DNA from: Bacillota bacterium
GTDB lineage: Bacteria; Bacillota; Clostridia; Peptostreptococcales; Anaerovoracaceae
Reading direction: 5' to 3'
Length of the DNA: 64,000 nucleotides
Assembly (NCBI GenBank): GCA_029006195.1
Contig: JAQXGH010000017.1
Location: 19,699-83,698, forward strand
The notes beneath the pieces were generated by a model, which worked only from the letters and a program-made list of their open reading frames with translations, had not been told where the DNA came from and did not search any database. Position 1 is the stretch's first letter. Every line of letters starts with the position of its first letter. This document shows positions 44,201 to 53,720 of this stretch, in pieces. Position numbers and translations under genes: made by a program.

Positions 44201-45536
44201 CAAATTCATATATTTAGGAGACCCTCAGTGCGATAGGATTTCGGGAAACGGTCTTGATTACTCGGCGTGGGCCAGGATTCTTAAAAAGGCTATAAGCGCA
44301 TGCTGGACTAGTCAGGAGCTGGCGGAACCAAGTGATAAACTGATTGTCCTCGGTGGCGATTTGGTTAATGACGGAGATAATTCTGCGGAGTGGGAAGCCT
44401 TTTTTGGTGCGCTAAAAAGCGTGACAGCAGGCGGAAATTTCCGCGTGATTACGGCCACTGGGAATCATAGAAGAGTCATCAACTATGCAGACGTTCCGGA
44501 GTTTGCCAGAGAAATCCAGCTGCCTGCTAATGGGCCTGAAGGTTTCGAGAAGGATTTTTATTCTTATGATCAGGGCTGCATCCATTTTCAGGTGCTCAAT
44601 TCCAATCTGATGGGAACAAGGGATAAGACCTTTAGCAAGTACATAGGTGAATGGATAAAAAGAGATTTAAGAGATAACAGGAATCCAGTGATCATAACCG
44701 TGATGCACCATCCGATGTTTACTGTCGGAAGGTCCAGGGATGATGATTACAGGGCCAAAGTTATGAGAGATAATTACCTGGGGCTACTCAGCAAGAATGG
44801 AGTAGACTTCATCCTGTGTGGACATCAGCATGCTTACTGCAGGACTGATGGCAGCGTGGATGTTACGCAGATTATGGGACTTTCGGGAAATAAGTTTTTT
44901 AAGAATTTGCGGGCCGATAATATGGCGGTGATCATAGAAGGTACGCCTACTGCAACTATCTTCGAAACAGATGGCACGGTGATAAAGATGGAGACTTTCG
45001 ATGAAGCGGGACGCGTGCTTGACTGTTTGGAGAAAGATGTAAGGCCAAACAAGAAGCATGAGTGCAGCACCTGCGATAAGGTGGCGAAGTGCTTCGGGCC
45101 TATGCCGAAGAAGCCAAGGCTTCCTGGAGGAAAACCGGAGCTTAAGATAATGGGCGATGGAATCGATGAAATGGTTATTTCACAGGAGGAAATGTCGAGG
45201 CTGCCGGACGTAACTCAAGTCTTCTCGAGAAGAATGAAGAATGGATATTCGGAAATTCGGGTTACGGGCAAAAGCCTCAGGGGCATTTTAGAAATGGCCG
45301 GAGTAGATACAACTAACGAGAATGCAACTTTCGCACTTACAACTGACCTGGGGATACAGCATATATTGACGGCAGATGATCTCTTTAAGGGCAGATGGTA
45401 TGGGGATGGTCAGGAAAAGCCTGCACAGGCTTTGCTTACATCAGATTATCAACTTGCGGTGGGCCAAGTTAATGAAACAGAGTTCAATGTCCGAAAGTGG
45501 TACGTTAATATTCGAGAAATAGATGTGATTATTTAG
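44184..45536 (+). CDS. Metallophosphoesterase fused to a SUOX-like domain
   Basis: 450 residues from MAKSDN (ATG at 44184; AAAGAG is 7 bases upstream, whereas the ATG at 44178 is too close). Residues about 1-280 are a calcineurin-like phosphoesterase: YLGDPQCDR, VLGGDLVND, ATGNHRRV, MHHPMFTV and LCGHQHAYC supply the two-metal site. A short Cys linker follows (HECSTCDKVAKCFG). Residues about 315-450 are the same SUOX-like domain as in the secreted proteins: GYSEIRVTGKSLRGILEMAGV, then ALLTSDYQLAVG. No signal peptide is present, so this copy is cytoplasmic. A phosphoesterase acting on a pterin or nucleotide cofactor is a reasonable inference. Confidence 0.85.
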   Translation: MAKSDNKFIYLGDPQCDRISGNGLDYSAWARILKKAISACWTSQELAEPSDKLIVLGGDLVNDGDNSAEWEAFFGALKSVTAGGNFRVITATGNHRRVINYADVPEFAREIQLPANGPEGFEKDFYSYDQGCIHFQVLNSNLMGTRDKTFSKYIGEWIKRDLRDNRNPVIITVMHHPMFTVGRSRDDDYRAKVMRDNYLGLLSKNGVDFILCGHQHAYCRTDGSVDVTQIMGLSGNKFFKNLRADNMAVIIEGTPTATIFETDGTVIKMETFDEAGRVLDCLEKDVRPNKKHECSTCDKVAKCFGPMPKKPRLPGGKPELKIMGDGIDEMVISQEEMSRLPDVTQVFSRRMKNGYSEIRVTGKSLRGILEMAGVDTTNENATFALTTDLGIQHILTADDLFKGRWYGDGQEKPAQALLTSDYQLAVGQVNETEFNVRKWYVNIREIDVII

Positions 45537-45628
45537 AAAATGAACACAAAAGTGCCATTTTTATTGTATAATATAGGGTGTTGAATTAGCATAAATTTTT
45601 TGATTTTAAATATAAGGGAGGTACTTCT

Positions 45629-46555
45629 GTGGATAACAGAGTAATAGCGATAAGAAATGAAGTTAAGAAGGCGATCGTTGGTAAGGACGAAGTGATCGAT
45701 AGAGCTTTGACAGCTATCATTGCCGGCGGACATATTCTGATCGACGATATTCCTGGCGTTGGTAAGACTACAATGGCACTGGCATTCAGTAAGGCTATGG
45801 GACTGGTGTTCAGAAGAGTTCAGTTCAATCCGGACGTTGTTCCATCAGACATTACAGGTTTCACAATGTATGATAAGCAGTCAGGCGAGTTCAAATACAT
45901 GAACGGCGCAGCAATGTGTAACTTCCTTTTGGCTGACGAAATCAACAGAACATCATCAAAGACTCAGTCAGCACTGCTTGAAGTAATGCAGGAAGGCAAG
46001 GTTACTGTTGACAGTAAGACATACAGACTGCCAGATCCTTTCATCGTAATGGCAACACAGAATCCTATAGGAGCTGTTGGAACACAGATGCTTCCTGAAG
46101 CACAGCTGGACAGATTCATGATTCAGATTTCAATGGGTTATCCTGATAAGGAAGCGCAGTTCAAGCTTCTGAAGGACAGAAATACTTCAAATCCACTTGA
46201 TCAGGTGGCAAGAGTTATTTCTGTTACTGACCTGGCACAGATGAAGAATCAGTGCAAGCTCACATATGTTGATGACAAGATTTACATGTACATCACATCA
46301 ATCGCTGAAGCTACTAGAAATCACCAGTACATCAAGCTTGGTTTAAGCCCTAGAGGCGCACTGGCACTGGCTGATATGGCTAAGGCAGATGCATACGTTA
46401 ATGGTGTTGATTTCGTATCACCTGAGAATGTACAGAATGTATTAAAGGACGTATGCAGACACAGAATCATTATGGAACCTAAGGCTCAGCTTGAGAACAT
46501 TGATGTTGAGAAGGTTCTTGACGAAATCATGGCAAATGTAAAGGCACCGAAATAA
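45629..46555 (+). CDS. MoxR-family AAA+ ATPase
   Basis: 308 residues from a GTG behind GGGAGG. Walker A GVGKTTMALAF, Walker B LLADEINRTSSKTQSAL and sensor-1 MATQNPI are intact. MoxR proteins are chaperone-like ATPases that usually work with a DUF58 protein and a transglutaminase-like membrane protein, exactly the two genes that follow. A TATAAT (45567-45572) upstream is a possible promoter with a weak -35. Confidence 0.93.
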   Translation: MDNRVIAIRNEVKKAIVGKDEVIDRALTAIIAGGHILIDDIPGVGKTTMALAFSKAMGLVFRRVQFNPDVVPSDITGFTMYDKQSGEFKYMNGAAMCNFLLADEINRTSSKTQSALLEVMQEGKVTVDSKTYRLPDPFIVMATQNPIGAVGTQMLPEAQLDRFMIQISMGYPDKEAQFKLLKDRNTSNPLDQVARVISVTDLAQMKNQCKLTYVDDKIYMYITSIAEATRNHQYIKLGLSPRGALALADMAKADAYVNGVDFVSPENVQNVLKDVCRHRIIMEPKAQLENIDVEKVLDEIMANVKAPK

Positions 46556-47682
46556 TGAAGTCTAAATTTAAAGCAATTATTAAAGCATTAAAAATAGTTT
46601 TTAATAAACGTAATATCATCCTGATAGTGACCTTGCTTATCGGACTGGGACTTTACTTCCTGACTGATGCCAGATATATGGCGCTGATGGTGATTATTCC
46701 GGTGGTGCTTATGGTATTCTCGCTTATCATCATTTTAGCAACAGGAAGAAACATTTCTGCCGAGATCGATTGTCCGGTGCAGGGCGCTAAAGGTCATCCG
46801 GAGAAGGTTACAGTAAGGCTGACTAATAACGGCCTGTTGCCTGTCCTCATGTGTGAATTCGACGCTAAGATGCAGAACATGCTCACAGGAAAGACTTTTT
46901 CTGAGAAACTCCCTGTTTCCATCGGACACAAGAAGACCCAGGAATTCCAGTACGATGTGTTGGCGGACACATGCGGATGCGTACACGTTGAGGCTGATAA
47001 CATCAAGATATCTGACCCGCTCAGAATTTTTATGAGAAGGCCAAAAACGCTGACGCTCCCGAAAAGCGAATCCCAGAACATCTACTTCATGCCGCAGGCA
47101 ATTGAGACAATGGTAACTCCAGATGATTTAAGCAGCTATGATATGGAGAGCTACAAGTATTCTGAAGCTCAGAAGGGCGGCGACCCTGCTGAAACTTTCG
47201 AAATCAGAGAGTACAGAAGAGCTGACAAGATGAAGGACGTTCACTGGAAGCTCAGCAGTAAGATGGATGACATCGTTGTAAGGGAACACGGACTTCCTAT
47301 TGAAAACCGTGTAATGATAATCGTAGATAAACTTGAAGATGCGCCTTCAGAGAAGGATATGGATAAGAGAACTGAGTTCGCTGCAGCGGTAAGCTATACG
47401 CTGCTGAAGAAGGGAATCGTTCACAGCATCGGATGGTTCAATATACTGACACAGCAGTTCGACTCTTTCAGAATTGATAATGAAGAGTCGTACTGGATAG
47501 CAATCAAGGGGCTGGTAAGCTGCCCGTTTGCTCAGGAGGAGAAATCCTCTGTTGACAGATTCCTGGAAGCAGGAGCTGACGAAGAATATCTGAGCTATAT
47601 ATACATCTCAGAGAAGGGAAGAGACTTAGAAAAACTCTATAATTATGGATCAGCTAAACAATACAGAACAGACAACTTCTAA
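46555..47682 (+). CDS. DUF58-domain membrane protein
   Basis: 375 residues. Two adjoining membrane spans (about 18-34 and 40-60) are followed by an extracytoplasmic beta-rich stretch. The DUF58 motif is ETFEIREYRRADKMKDVHWKLSSK near residue 220, then a vWA-like remainder. The start overlaps the upstream stop (TAATGA) and the end overlaps the transglutaminase-like gene by 38 bases. Role unknown beyond its standard pairing with MoxR. Confidence 0.9.
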   Translation: MKSKFKAIIKALKIVFNKRNIILIVTLLIGLGLYFLTDARYMALMVIIPVVLMVFSLIIILATGRNISAEIDCPVQGAKGHPEKVTVRLTNNGLLPVLMCEFDAKMQNMLTGKTFSEKLPVSIGHKKTQEFQYDVLADTCGCVHVEADNIKISDPLRIFMRRPKTLTLPKSESQNIYFMPQAIETMVTPDDLSSYDMESYKYSEAQKGGDPAETFEIREYRRADKMKDVHWKLSSKMDDIVVREHGLPIENRVMIIVDKLEDAPSEKDMDKRTEFAAAVSYTLLKKGIVHSIGWFNILTQQFDSFRIDNEESYWIAIKGLVSCPFAQEEKSSVDRFLEAGADEEYLSYIYISEKGRDLEKLYNYGSAKQYRTDNF

Positions 47683-50071
47683 TATTGCAAAGCCAAAGAC
47701 TAAGTCAGAAAAGAAGGCTAAACCTAAGAAGAAAGCTCCAGTTAAAATCTCTCGCGAGAAGGTAATGCAGATCATAAATATCGTCAAGGATATCGTGATC
47801 GGAGCAATTCTTGGTTCAGGTGCATTCTTTGCGCTTATTTCAGAATTCGGTCTGAAGTGGAGCCATAAACACTGGGCTGACGGTTCATTCACTGGCGGAC
47901 TCATTAGAGCCTGGAATATCATGTGCGATACCCTGGCTGGTTCTGATGGAGTCTTCCTCACTAAGCTTATGGGCGAAGGGGATTCCAGTGGGCAGTTCCT
48001 GACTTTTGTTTTGATGCTATTCGTAGTAGTTTCAATACTGGCTGTTATGAGTAGGGTCAAGTGGCTAGCGCTGGCTTATCCGATCATCTGCATCCTCCCT
48101 ACTGTTTTGTGGGGATTGAACTCATCGGTTATAAGTATCTGCGTTATGGCAATGGGCATCATGCTCTTCATAATCAATTCAGATATACCAAGGCTTAAGT
48201 TTAACTTCAGAGGTTTGATATATGCGCTTTTAATGGCGTTTATAGCCTTTGTAATAATAAGTATACCTGGAATCAGTAAGCTGGCGGATAGACCTGACTC
48301 GGTGGACGAAATCAGGGAGAATATCACTCAGGATATTTCGGCCAAATATTATGGCGAAAATCCACTCCACGATGGCGACCTGATGACGAAGAGGAGAAAG
48401 ACTGGCAAGGGCACGGCGCTGAAGGTTACAATGGACGAGCCTCAGCCTATGTATCTGAGAGGTTTTGTCGGTGATGTGCTTAATGATGAGGGCTGGGAAC
48501 CGCTTTCGGGCGCTACTTACTATAACCAGGTAAACTTCGTTTACTGGATGCACAAGAACGGATTCAACGGACTTGGCCAGCTGGGTCAGTCTGCAGAGCT
48601 GGCTAAGCAGGGCGGCAAGAAGAAACTTAACGCTAACTATTTCGAGAAGATAAATCACGTTAAGGTTGAGAATGTTAGCGCTAATAAGAAGTACGCTTAC
48701 GTTCCATATGAAATCACTATCGATGGCGTAGCGGATACTAAGAACTGGGGAGATAACTTCCTCACTGGCGGCAAGTATAAGAGGATAAAAGAATACTCAT
48801 TTGACACTCACGAGAATGATACTGATAAGTGGACTGACTACGCGTCAATGCTCTTTAGCAATAAGGTGACACCGGTAGGTCAGCGTCAGTATATGGAAAA
48901 TGAGAGCTACTACAATACATATGTATATGAGAAATATACATACATGTCACCTGAGGAAAGAGACGTAATGTCAATAGCCATGCCGGCTGCAGGTGACCAG
49001 ACAAGGGGCCACGTTGAATATAACGAGGCAATCAAGTCTGTTAAGGAACTCATAAGCTACAACTTCACATACACTGATATCCTCTCGGGATATATGAGAA
49101 ATTCCAGTGCACTGACTAACATCTTTGACACTCAGGCGGGCTACGACTCGCAGCTTGCTACCGCAGCGGTTATGATGTTCAGATACTACGGAATTCCGGC
49201 TAGATATGTTGAAGGTTATCTGGTTACAGAAGATGATATTTTCGCTGGCCAGAAAACGATAGACGTTCCTAGATCAAATGCACATGCATGGTGCGAAATC
49301 TATGTGGATGGATTGGGATTTGTTCCTATTGAAGTATGTGAAGAATTTGATGGCCTTATGCCTGAAGCTGATTTCACTAAGGGCATCCAGACAAAGCAGA
49401 AGAAGCCAAATCCTGACATGAGTACTGTCAACGAGAAGGATCCTAACATAATTAATGATGATAATCAGGGCTCTTCTAAGAAGATGCAGAACAAGATGCC
49501 AAAGAAGGGCCTTATCATAGTAGGTGTTTTGGTCGGACTCATCCTGCTGGCGCTCATTATCCTGGGCATTCGTAAGCTGATCATGGCTATCAGAGCCAGA
49601 TGTGCTAGGAATAGACTCTTTAAGAAGGGTGATCCTAAGGAAGCTGTAAGTACCATTTATGGACTTATGCTGGATAAGGAGCTTCCAATCGATGAAGAAA
49701 CAAGAGCACTTGGAAACAAGGCGACTTACAGTGAACACAACATTTCTGAATCCGATAGAATTGCTATGCTGGCAAAACTTAATAAGTTCACTAAGAAAAA
49801 GAAAGTCGACAAGAAACTTGCTAAGGCAAGACATAAAATCGAAAACAGCAAACTTAGCGATGCTAAGAAGAAAAAGCGCTTGGAGATTTTGGAAGCCAAG
49901 TTTAGCGGTAAGAAGAAGCCAAAGAAGAAAAAGAATTCTAAGGCAAACAAGAAGGTAGCCCCTAAGAAGCAGGCTAAGCAGAAGAAGCAGAAGAAACTGC
50001 AAGGCCAGTATTCATCATATGAAAGAAAGCAAGTGAAGAATGAAGAAGAAAATCAAACTTCCAACAACTAA
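47645..50071 (+). CDS. TgpA-like multi-pass transglutaminase-fold protein, catalytic Cys replaced
   Basis: 808 residues. A Lys-rich cytoplasmic N-terminus is followed by membrane spans at about 40-205. The extracellular transglutaminase-like domain lies around 440-590: AGYDSQLATAAVMMFRYYGIPARYVEGYLV and NAHAWCEIYVDGLGFVPIEV. Another span at about 620-640 and a very Lys-rich cytoplasmic tail complete the protein. In active relatives the position of D501 (GYDSQ) is Cys (GYCxxFA). Here the codon is GAC, while the His (NAHAW) is kept. The protein is therefore probably not a thiol transglutaminase or protease and may be structural. Third gene of the MoxR operon. Confidence 0.87.
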   Translation: MDQLNNTEQTTSNIAKPKTKSEKKAKPKKKAPVKISREKVMQIINIVKDIVIGAILGSGAFFALISEFGLKWSHKHWADGSFTGGLIRAWNIMCDTLAGSDGVFLTKLMGEGDSSGQFLTFVLMLFVVVSILAVMSRVKWLALAYPIICILPTVLWGLNSSVISICVMAMGIMLFIINSDIPRLKFNFRGLIYALLMAFIAFVIISIPGISKLADRPDSVDEIRENITQDISAKYYGENPLHDGDLMTKRRKTGKGTALKVTMDEPQPMYLRGFVGDVLNDEGWEPLSGATYYNQVNFVYWMHKNGFNGLGQLGQSAELAKQGGKKKLNANYFEKINHVKVENVSANKKYAYVPYEITIDGVADTKNWGDNFLTGGKYKRIKEYSFDTHENDTDKWTDYASMLFSNKVTPVGQRQYMENESYYNTYVYEKYTYMSPEERDVMSIAMPAAGDQTRGHVEYNEAIKSVKELISYNFTYTDILSGYMRNSSALTNIFDTQAGYDSQLATAAVMMFRYYGIPARYVEGYLVTEDDIFAGQKTIDVPRSNAHAWCEIYVDGLGFVPIEVCEEFDGLMPEADFTKGIQTKQKKPNPDMSTVNEKDPNIINDDNQGSSKKMQNKMPKKGLIIVGVLVGLILLALIILGIRKLIMAIRARCARNRLFKKGDPKEAVSTIYGLMLDKELPIDEETRALGNKATYSEHNISESDRIAMLAKLNKFTKKKKVDKKLAKARHKIENSKLSDAKKKKRLEILEAKFSGKKKPKKKKNSKANKKVAPKKQAKQKKQKKLQGQYSSYERKQVKNEEENQTSNN

Positions 50072-51251
50072 AATAAAGGGCGTAAAGTCGAAGCTCAAAT
50101 TCAGCAGGAAAATGCTGGCGCTCGCCGCAGTAGCCGTACTTCTGATCGGAACTGCGACCGTTTACGGAAATCTCCATGCTCAGAACGCTGATAGAGGTGG
50201 AGATCCGGTCAACGGAATGAACTACGAGAAGAAGCAGGTTCTCCTCTCGGGCCAAGGCTACAAGCTGGACAAAGAACAAAAGAAGGAATATGCCCTCGAA
50301 AAACAAAAAGAAAATAAAAAAGAAGAGGACTTATTCGGCGGTAGAAGCAGTATATTATCACCGTTTTCCGGATTCCGCGGCAGCGCTTTCTCAGCATATA
50401 GACCTGTAATTTCAAGTAACCTTAGAACTCAGAAAATCGAAACTAACGAAGAATACGAGTTCTACGTTATGGGTAAAACTTATAACAAAGATGCCATTGA
50501 CCCTAAGTATTACACTGTTAAATACAACAAGAAAACTCTGACTCCAACCAAGGTCGAAGAGGAAGAGGCAGAAGTAACTACAACTACAGGCGGTAAGGTA
50601 AAGAAGACAACTAAGACTTACTTTAAGGCTTACTATACGATTACTGTAGTTAAGGGTGCTAAGAATGTAGATATCGCAGTTAAGGATCCTAAGAATAAGG
50701 AAACTACTAAGGGCACATACGTAATCACCGGCACTAAGGAAAGACCTAAAGTAGGCGAAATAGAAATTGCAATCGATGTTACTAATCTTTCGAATGACTC
50801 TGTAGCAGACACTATCGTATGCAAGAAAGAAGACACTGTTAAGACATTACTTGATAAGATAGCATCAGAATACGGATACAAGATCACACTTGATACAGGA
50901 ACTAACAAGCGTATCAAGAGCATAACTGGTATTAAGGTAGTAAAGGATGCGAGGGAATACTATAAGCAGCTCTGCGAAGAAGGAGCGTACGGTACTAATA
51001 AGTATGTCGATCCAGCTAAGGGAACTCTTAAGAATGATGACTTTGTGAAGGGTTCAAGATGGGTTATTTATAACGGAGCAAAGGAACTTAAGTATACAGC
51101 TGAAATCAAGGAAGGCATGAAAATTAGAATCGTCTTCGTTATTCCAGAGCCAGTAACTCCTGGACCAGATGTTGATCCAACAGATCCGACAGACCCAACT
51201 GAGGGAACTCAGCCAGGAGGCGGCGAAACAGAAGAAACCCCAGCGCCTTAA
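50040..51251 (+). CDS. Membrane-anchored extracellular protein with a DUF4430-like domain
   Basis: 403 residues. A Lys-rich N-terminus and one membrane span (about 25-43), then a charged linker. Residues about 240-370 resemble a DUF4430/SLBB-like beta-grasp domain: IEIAIDVTNLSNDSVADTIV, VKTLLDKIASEYGYKI, FVKGSRWVIYNGAKEL and a KEGMKIRIVFV end. The tail is Pro/Asp/Thr-rich (PDVDPTDPTDPTEG) with no sortase motif. It overlaps the transglutaminase gene by 32 bases, so it is the last member of the MoxR operon. Ligand unknown. Confidence 0.78.
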   Translation: MKKKIKLPTTKIKGVKSKLKFSRKMLALAAVAVLLIGTATVYGNLHAQNADRGGDPVNGMNYEKKQVLLSGQGYKLDKEQKKEYALEKQKENKKEEDLFGGRSSILSPFSGFRGSAFSAYRPVISSNLRTQKIETNEEYEFYVMGKTYNKDAIDPKYYTVKYNKKTLTPTKVEEEEAEVTTTTGGKVKKTTKTYFKAYYTITVVKGAKNVDIAVKDPKNKETTKGTYVITGTKERPKVGEIEIAIDVTNLSNDSVADTIVCKKEDTVKTLLDKIASEYGYKITLDTGTNKRIKSITGIKVVKDAREYYKQLCEEGAYGTNKYVDPAKGTLKNDDFVKGSRWVIYNGAKELKYTAEIKEGMKIRIVFVIPEPVTPGPDVDPTDPTDPTEGTQPGGGETEETPAP

Positions 51252-51257
51252 GGGAGA

Positions 51258-51890
51258 TTACTTTTTCTTAGTGATAAGAAGTATTTCAGGCGGATTCTTC
51301 TGCTGATTGATCATGCTGATATAAGAAACGTGATAAATTCTAGAGTCGAGTTTTTGTGCGAAAGCCAGAAGCTCGGCTTTTTCTTTCGCTCCGGCTTCGT
51401 GGCCGCTATACATAGTGATAGAAATGAGGCCGTCTTTATTTAGAATTTCCAGAAGGGAAGCGATGGCATCCAGAGTGGAGGATACATTTGTTGTGATCTC
51501 CTTATTGCCACCAGGAAGATAGCCCAGATTAAAAACAGCAATATCAACATTATAAGAATGCATCCCCCCGCCGGGAAGATGCATCTTAATGTTTTCGTGG
51601 CTATCGTGAACTAGCTTGATGCTGCCTGATTCAAGAGCCTGGCCGAAGCCGCCCTGACAGAGATTATCAAAAGTGTTATCGATTGCGTCTTTCTGGATAT
51701 CGAATCCATAGAGCTTAAATGATGAACCTTCTAAGTAGCCCGATGGCCAAAGCATCTTCGCGAGTGCTAAGGCGTCGTGGCCGTTGCCGCAAGTTCCGTC
51801 GATAACAGTGAACTCTCTATCTGATTCAGGCATGTACGCATTCACTATATGGAGCGCATATTCAGTTGTGTTTCTGATAAGATTATCCAT
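51258..51890 (-). CDS. Class I SAM methyltransferase (YtqB/rRNA methylase-like)
   Basis: 210 residues. VIDGTCGNGHDALALAKML is the SAM loop; VDIAVFNLGYLPGGNKEI carries the NLGYLPG motif typical of the YtqB family, with LEILNKDGLISITMYSGHEAGAKE after it. Family members are predicted RNA methylases. It is 18 bases downstream of the ECF S-component gene on the minus strand and ends 6 bases from the convergent operon, with no clear terminator between. Confidence 0.88.
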   Translation of the reverse strand: MDNLIRNTTEYALHIVNAYMPESDREFTVIDGTCGNGHDALALAKMLWPSGYLEGSSFKLYGFDIQKDAIDNTFDNLCQGGFGQALESGSIKLVHDSHENIKMHLPGGGMHSYNVDIAVFNLGYLPGGNKEITTNVSSTLDAIASLLEILNKDGLISITMYSGHEAGAKEKAELLAFAQKLDSRIYHVSYISMINQQKNPPEILLITKKK

Positions 51891-51908
51891 ATTTCTTGTC
51901 TGTCGTAA

Positions 51909-52469
51909 TTACATCTTGTGCAGAAATCCTGAGATACGCTTGTAAACCAGGAATGTTACGATACTGTTGATGCCGGCCTTCAGTGCATTGAAGGCAACGA
52001 TGAAAGGCATAAGCTGCCAAACTACCGCTCTAGGTACACCCATAAAGAGTGGAGTGATAATCATATTGGCTGCTACCATGATAAGTGCCATAGCGATAGT
52101 ACCTGATACGAGAGCTATGATAGCAGTCTTCTTTGACTTGTGGCGGCTGTAGATAATACCGGCCACCAGTACCAGAGTACTTGTTGAAATGATGTGCATG
52201 ATAATGCCGTAAAGGCCGCTCTGTGCACTTACTGTAACGCCCTGAATGATGGCTGTTACAATTGTCAGCAGAATTCCTCCGAGAGGACCGAAAGCGAATG
52301 TTCCGAGAAGGATCGGAATATCAGCCGGGTCATATTCCAGGAAAGCTACTGCAGGGAAAATAGGGAAGTGGATGAAGTAAACCAGAACGATTGATACTGC
52401 AACCAGCATGCCCATCTTGGCGAGACGTACTGTTGAAATTCTCTTTGTGCTATTTGTATTGTTATCCAT
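51909..52469 (-). CDS. ECF transporter S component, RibU-like
   Basis: 186 residues with about five to six membrane spans. HFPIFPAVAFLEYDPADIPILLGTFAFGP is close to the riboflavin S component (RibU) signature FPxxP...YDPxDIP. It would bind a vitamin (riboflavin most likely) and work with a shared ECF ATPase/EcfT module not in this window. No FMN riboswitch is seen in the 95-base upstream gap. GAGGAGATTGC lies ahead of the ATG. Confidence 0.85.
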   Translation of the reverse strand: MDNNTNSTKRISTVRLAKMGMLVAVSIVLVYFIHFPIFPAVAFLEYDPADIPILLGTFAFGPLGGILLTIVTAIIQGVTVSAQSGLYGIIMHIISTSTLVLVAGIIYSRHKSKKTAIIALVSGTIAMALIMVAANMIITPLFMGVPRAVVWQLMPFIVAFNALKAGINSIVTFLVYKRISGFLHKM

Positions 52470-52504
52470 TGCAATCTCCTCTACTAATAAAAGTAGACTT
52501 ATAA

Positions 52505-52534
52505 ATTATATTTCAAAAGAAATGGCTAAGTCAA
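52505..52534 (-). promoter_or_regulatory. Promoter of the RibU-like gene
   Basis: On the minus strand, TTGACT (52534-52529) and TATAAT (52510-52505) with an 18-base spacer. It reads away from the tsaE cluster. Confidence 0.75.
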
Positions 52535-52565
52535 GATGGTTGATATGTGATATACTTAATTAGTT

Positions 52566-52997
52566 ATGGAAGAAAGAAATTTAGTAATGAGAAATGAAGC
52601 AGATACAGCCAGCTTCGGCAGGGAGCTCGCTAAGAATCTGCAGCCTGGTACTGTTATAGCGTTAATAGGCGATCTGGGTACAGGCAAGACAACATTGACA
52701 AAGGCAATCGCCGAAGGACTGGGGGTTACAGACACGATCACCAGCCCCACTTTTAATATTGTAAAAGAATACACAAGCGGCAGACTGCCTCTTTATCATT
52801 TTGATGTATATAGAGTAGGCGACGTGGATGAAATGTTCGAGATCGGAGTCGAGGAATATTTCTACGGTCAGGGCGTATGCGTAGTGGAATGGGCTGACCT
52901 GATCGAGGAAATAATGCCGGAAGACACTCTCTTCATTAACATTGAACACGGCGCTGATTTTAATGAGCGTATTTATACCATTTCAGGGGGTAAATAG
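52566..52997 (+). CDS. tsaE: tRNA t6A biosynthesis ATPase TsaE
   Basis: 143 residues. Walker A GDLGTGKTTLTKAIAEGLG, then SPTFNIVKEYTSGRLPLYHFDVYRVG (the TsaE signature) and VVEWADLIEEIMP. It works with TsaB, TsaC and TsaD in making t6A37 in ANN-decoding tRNAs. First gene of the tsaE-tsaB-rimI-tsaD cluster; the next gene starts directly after its stop. GTTATGG leads the ATG and no strong RBS is visible. Confidence 0.95.
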   Translation: MEERNLVMRNEADTASFGRELAKNLQPGTVIALIGDLGTGKTTLTKAIAEGLGVTDTITSPTFNIVKEYTSGRLPLYHFDVYRVGDVDEMFEIGVEEYFYGQGVCVVEWADLIEEIMPEDTLFINIEHGADFNERIYTISGGK

Positions 52998-53720
52998 ATG
53001 CATATTTTAGCAATAGAAACAACCGGAGCCTTCGCTTCAGTAGCATTAATAGACGACGGCCAGGTGAAGAGCTACATTCAGGGCAGTGACAGATTCTCAC
53101 ACCTGCAGAATCTCACACCGCAGATTCAGGAAGTAATCGCAAAGGCTGCAGACTCCGTATCGTCAATTAACGATATAGATGCCTTCGCTGTATCAAATGG
53201 ACCTGGCTCATTCACTGGGATCAGAATCGGTGTATCAACAGGTAGAGCGCTTTCACAGATTTTAGATAAGCCGTGCGTAGCGGTTTCAAGCCTTGAAGCT
53301 TTAGCTATGCACGCTGAAGATGCTGATGAAGACACACTCATCTGCCCTATACTTGATGCCAGAAGAAGTCAGGTTTACGGCGGCGGATACTACCTTAAGG
53401 AGGGATTCCCTGTAGAGCAGGTAAAGGCTGGCCCATACACTATCGAGGAGTTCATGGATGCTGTAAAGGATTATGGTAAACTGCTCTTCCTGGGCGACGG
53501 CGTTGATGCCTGCGGCGAAAAGATCAAGGCTGTTAGAACAGAGGGTGTAGATTTTGCAGATGAGGCTATCAGATACCAGACTGCAGACTACGTGGCTAGA
53601 TTCGGAGAAAAGCTTATGGCGGAAGGCAAGGGATGTGCTTACGGAGAACTTGATCCTGAGTACATGAGAATAGCTGAAGCGGAGAGAAAGCTTAAGGAAC
53701 AGCAGGCTAAGGAGAAGTAA
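52998..53720 (+). CDS. tsaB: tRNA t6A biosynthesis scaffold TsaB
   Basis: 240 residues. ASKHA-like fold: ILAIETTGAFASVALI at the start and SNGPGSFTGIRIGVSTGRAL, the TsaB signature. It lacks the metal His of TsaD, as expected for the scaffold partner. RBS GGGGGTAAATAG. Its stop overlaps the rimI start (TAATGG). Confidence 0.95.
   Translation: MHILAIETTGAFASVALIDDGQVKSYIQGSDRFSHLQNLTPQIQEVIAKAADSVSSINDIDAFAVSNGPGSFTGIRIGVSTGRALSQILDKPCVAVSSLEALAMHAEDADEDTLICPILDARRSQVYGGGYYLKEGFPVEQVKAGPYTIEEFMDAVKDYGKLLFLGDGVDACGEKIKAVRTEGVDFADEAIRYQTADYVARFGEKLMAEGKGCAYGELDPEYMRIAEAERKLKEQQAKEK

Noticed and set aside
49274-50002. 242-residue minus-strand ORF
   Set aside because: It lies wholly antisense to the transglutaminase-like gene. 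Its Leu-rich run comes from the Lys-rich plus-strand codons.
52470-52565. FMN riboswitch before the RibU-like gene
   Set aside because: The gap is only about 95 bases and lacks the AGGGT...CCCGAC core. A simple promoter is present.
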